From Prolixibacteraceae bacterium UBA6029 (GTDB lineage Bacteria > Bacteroidota > Bacteroidia > Bacteroidales > Prolixibacteraceae), in contig DIZL01000019.1 of assembly GCA_002429385.1 (NCBI GenBank), positions 1 through 9,599 on the forward strand: a stretch of DNA of 9,599 nucleotides, in the 5' to 3' direction. Each line of letters begins with the position of its first letter. Position 1 is the first letter of the stretch. Positions 7,613-9,599 of this stretch are shown one piece after another. The notes beneath the pieces are model-generated. The model ran no database searches, was not told the origin of the DNA, and saw only the letters and a list, made by a program, of their open reading frames with translations. Both the position numbers and the translations under genes were made by a program.

Positions 7613-9019
7613 TCAGTTGTGATAGATGACTGAAGTTACTGGTATCGGATTAATTGTTACTGACACTGTTGCTATTACTGCACCACATCCGTCAGCTGTA
7701 ACAGTTGTGTAGGTGACTGTATAGGTTCCTGCAGTACTGGTTATTGGAGTAATTGCTCCCGTTGAGGCATCAATTGTCAACCCACCGGCTGAAGCTATAA
7801 AAGTACCACCCGTGTATGCTCCTGTTCCTGTTAACGTAACAGCCTGTGATCCTGAAACATTGCCGCAGTATGGTAAACCTGCGTATGATATACTGGCTGT
7901 TGGGGCAAGAGTTATCGTTACTGAAGTTGTTGCTGTAACAGCAGCACATCCTCCAGATGATACAACACTGTAGGTAACAGTATAAGTACCCGGAGTGCTT
8001 GTGCCTGGATTAATTGATCCCGTTGAGGCATCAATTATCAACCCACCGACTGAAGCTGTATAAGTACCACCAGTGTATGCTCCTGTGCCTGTTAACGTAA
8101 CAGCCTGTGCTCCTGCAACAGAATTACAGTATGGATCTCCAGCGTAAGATATACTGGCTGTTGGTGCAAGAGTTATCGTTACTGAAGTTGTTGCTGTAAC
8201 AGCAGCACATCCTCCAGATGATACAACACTGTAGGTAACAGTATAAGTACCTGGAGTGCTTGTGCCTGGAGTAATTGATCCCGTTGAGGCATCAATTATC
8301 AACCCACCTGCTGAAGCTGTATAAGTACCACCAGTGTATGCTCCTGTGCCTGTTAACGTAACAGCCTGTGCCCCTGCAACAGAATTACAGTATGGATCTC
8401 CAGCGTAAGATATACTGGCTGTTGGTGCAAGAGTTATCGTTACTGAAATTGTTGCTGTAACAGCAGCACATCCTCCAGCAGCAGCGATAGTATAAGTAAC
8501 AGTATAAGTACCCGGCGTGCTTGTGCCTGGTGTAATTGATCCCGTTGTGGCATCAATTATCAAACCACCGGCTGAAGCGGTATAAGTACCACCAGTGTAT
8601 GATCCTGTACCTGTTAACGTAACGGCCTGAGCTCCTGCAACAGAATTACAGTATGGATCTCCTGCATAAGATATACTGGCTGTTGGTAAAGCTGTTACGG
8701 TTACGGTTACAGATTGGGTTGGTCCAGGACATCCATTAGAAGTGCTAAATACAGAAAGTATATATACACCTTCAGTTTTCCAATCAACTGTAATATTTGT
8801 ACCTGTCCCATTGATTTGCCAATCAGTTGAAGTACCTCCTGAAATACTCCAAGTATAAGTGGGACTTGGTAGAGGACTAGGATCAACTTTATAAGATTCA
8901 TTGCCAATACAAACAGACTGAGTTGTGGAAGTGTTCGTTTGTGCCATCGCTCCCATCGCACTGAAAATCAGCACAAACAGCAGTACCAGCCATTTTAACA
9001 TTTGATGTTTTGTTTTCAT
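7613..9019 (-). CDS. Secreted protein with N-terminal PKD-like module and four 87-aa Ig-like tandem repeats
   Basis: This 468-aa protein is probably secreted or surface-exposed; function is unknown beyond likely structural or adhesive roles. Residues 1-27 form a strong signal peptide (MKTKHQ n-region, LVLLFVLIF core, cleavage after GAMAQ). Residues 34-110 are a PKD-like module (VCIG, TYTWSISG, VDWKTEGVYILSV) resembling the N-terminal module of the 2210-aa protein downstream. Four 87-aa repeats follow (112-198, 199-285, 286-372, 373-459), each with ISYAG-PYC, AVTLTGTG, TGGT, a GTYTVTY strand and a GC pair near the end. The protein stops at IYHN with no recognisable T9SS sorting domain. The start at 9019 is chosen because it places the signal peptide at the N-terminus behind an A-rich leader. 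The frame is open upstream to an ATG at 9223, giving 536 aa, but that would bury the signal sequence at residues 69-95. It is separated from the partial gene upstream by 217 bp and lies on the same strand, so cotranscription is possible. Confidence 0.85.
   Translation of the reverse strand: MKTKHQMLKWLVLLFVLIFSAMGAMAQTNTSTTQSVCIGNESYKVDPSPLPSPTYTWSISGGTSTDWQINGTGTNITVDWKTEGVYILSVFSTSNGCPGPTQSVTVTVTALPTASISYAGDPYCNSVAGAQAVTLTGTGSYTGGTYTASAGGLIIDATTGSITPGTSTPGTYTVTYTIAAAGGCAAVTATISVTITLAPTASISYAGDPYCNSVAGAQAVTLTGTGAYTGGTYTASAGGLIIDASTGSITPGTSTPGTYTVTYSVVSSGGCAAVTATTSVTITLAPTASISYAGDPYCNSVAGAQAVTLTGTGAYTGGTYTASVGGLIIDASTGSINPGTSTPGTYTVTYSVVSSGGCAAVTATTSVTITLAPTASISYAGLPYCGNVSGSQAVTLTGTGAYTGGTFIASAGGLTIDASTGAITPITSTAGTYTVTYTTVTADGCGAVIATVSVTINPIPVTSVIYHN
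7643..8686 (-). repeat. Four tandem 87-aa (261-bp) repeats in the 468-aa protein
   Basis: Units run 8686-8426, 8425-8165, 8164-7904 and 7903-7643. The second and third are almost identical in DNA (about six differences in 261 bases by my reading); the first is close and the fourth, next to the C-terminus, is the most divergent (SYAGLPYCGNVSGSQ, TGAITPITSTAG). The gradient suggests growth from the middle of the array by duplication or gene conversion. Confidence 0.95.
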
Positions 9020-9034
9020 TTTGTTTTTGTTTTT
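9020..9034 (-). promoter_or_regulatory. A-rich translation leader of the 468-aa gene
   Basis: The fifteen bases before the chosen ATG read aaaaacaaaaacaaa on the coding strand, with no Shine-Dalgarno. Bacteroidota commonly start translation behind A-rich, SD-less leaders, so this supports the start at 9019 over the ATG at 9223. Confidence 0.6.
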
Positions 9035-9235
9035 ATGTGGATTATTAAGTAATTTATTTCCTGTTATTGATATTGAGTATGCAGGCAAAGGCATCTGTTG
9101 CCCGACATCCTGCTCTCCGGCATATCCCCCCGAGAGTTCCAGTCGAGACCTCCAGTGTAGCAATTGCATGAGCATGTTCGTTAATCGGTTGTTTGGCTTG
9201 GAGGTACTTTTGTCATTATTCATGAGAATATGGTT
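9020..9235 (-). other. Spacer between partial gene and 468-aa gene, open in frame
   Basis: These 216 bases contain no stop in the frame shared by both neighbours. An ATG at 9221-9223 begins 12 bases after the upstream TAA. The translated stretch is basic near its start (MNNDKSTSKPNNR) and has an LLHWRSRLELSGGY segment that I do not recognise. It is either an untranslated leader or a 68-residue N-terminal extension. Confidence 0.5.
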
Positions 9236-9599
9236 TTAATTGTGATAAATCGGAGTTGGGGTTGGTGTTGGATAAACATTGATTGTATAAGTAGCTATGG
9301 CCGTTTGAGGAAAACATGCATTGTCACTGGTTACAGTTAGGATTAATGTAACTGCTTTCCCTGCATCACCTGGCGCTGCCGTATAAGTTGGAGTTAAGGT
9401 TGGTCCTCCGGCAGTAATGGAACCTGCCCCGTTATAGGTCCATTGGACTGATCCGCCGGAGGAACTTGCCTCTACTGAAAGTAAAGTATAACTGGAATTT
9501 GAACATATGTTTTTACTCCCTCCTGCTGAGGCTGTTGGTATTGGAGAAATAGTAATCGTGAGAGGTGTAGAATATGCATCATTACATCCTGCACCGGAA
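9236..9599 (-). CDS. C-terminal end of a PKD/Ig-like repeat surface protein (5' end outside window)
   Basis: The frame is open from the window edge to a TAA at 9236-9238, giving 120 visible residues with no start codon in the window. The first visible residues (GCNDAYSTPLTITISPIP) are the last strand of one module. A complete PKD/Ig-like module follows: PTASAGG, a NICSNSSYTL stretch, SVQWTYNGAGSI, LTPTYTAAPGDAGKAVTLIL, an AC pair and the closing TYTINVYPTP. This pattern resembles residues 180-270 of the 2210-aa protein (AFAGDPLSIC, LLWTSTGDG, YTPGANDLKAGSVTLTL). The protein ends PTPTPTPIYHN, sharing the IYHN end with the next gene. No T9SS sorting domain is visible at its C-terminus. Family is well supported by pattern; the full architecture cannot be judged from this fragment. 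Confidence 0.85.
   Translation of the reverse strand, partial: SGAGCNDAYSTPLTITISPIPTASAGGSKNICSNSSYTLLSVEASSSGGSVQWTYNGAGSITAGGPTLTPTYTAAPGDAGKAVTLILTVTSDNACFPQTAIATYTINVYPTPTPTPIYHN

Noticed and set aside
2106..8686. Regular 243-bp and 261-bp spacing as a CRISPR-like array
   Set aside because: The repeats are whole coding modules in frame, far longer than CRISPR repeats, with no spacer-repeat alternation and no cas genes.
8707..9239. Minus-strand 84-codon and plus-strand 72-codon frames around the 468-aa gene start
   Set aside because: They overlap the signal peptide and PKD-like module in other frames and have no domain signal.

Overview
The window looks like a piece of a Bacteroidota chromosome (or metagenomic contig) carrying a cluster of very large, secreted, repeat-built surface proteins. 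The support is direct. The largest protein ends in a recognisable type IX secretion system (T9SS) type B sorting domain, preceded by thrombospondin-3-like calcium loops and a SprB-type repeat. The middle protein has a lysine-rich Sec signal peptide behind an A-rich leader with no Shine-Dalgarno sequence, as is usual in this phylum. All three genes are built from PKD/Ig-like modules typical of Bacteroidota adhesins. No RNA genes, transposases, CRISPR arrays or metabolic genes are visible.

Layout, in transcription order (all on the minus strand, right to left). (1) 9599-9236 holds the last 120 codons of a PKD/Ig-like repeat protein that starts outside the window. (2) A 217-bp spacer and leader leads to a 468-aa secreted protein (9019-7613): signal peptide, one PKD-like module and four 87-aa tandem repeats. 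(3) A 641-bp intergenic region follows, with several small inverted repeats and an unexplained GC-richer stretch. (4) A 2210-aa T9SS-exported adhesin-like protein occupies 6971-339: signal peptide, mixed PKD/Ig/SprB-like modules, ten 81-aa tandem repeats, a SprB repeat, a cadherin-like domain, TSP3 calcium loops and a type B sorting domain. (5) 338-1 is non-coding. It holds three successive arrays of 7-bp tandem repeats and a 32-bp near-perfect palindrome.

Functionally, the cluster most likely encodes cell-surface or extracellular adhesion/matrix proteins. Only the 2210-aa protein shows a known T9SS signal. The other two end in the same tetrapeptide, IYHN, immediately before their stop codons. 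Their reading frame is continuous (gene 3, gene 2 and about 100 codons beyond) except for one TAA and one TGA, each directly after IYHN. This shared tail and frame continuity, and the heptamer arrays in the left non-coding region, are the parts of the window that ordinary annotation does not explain.
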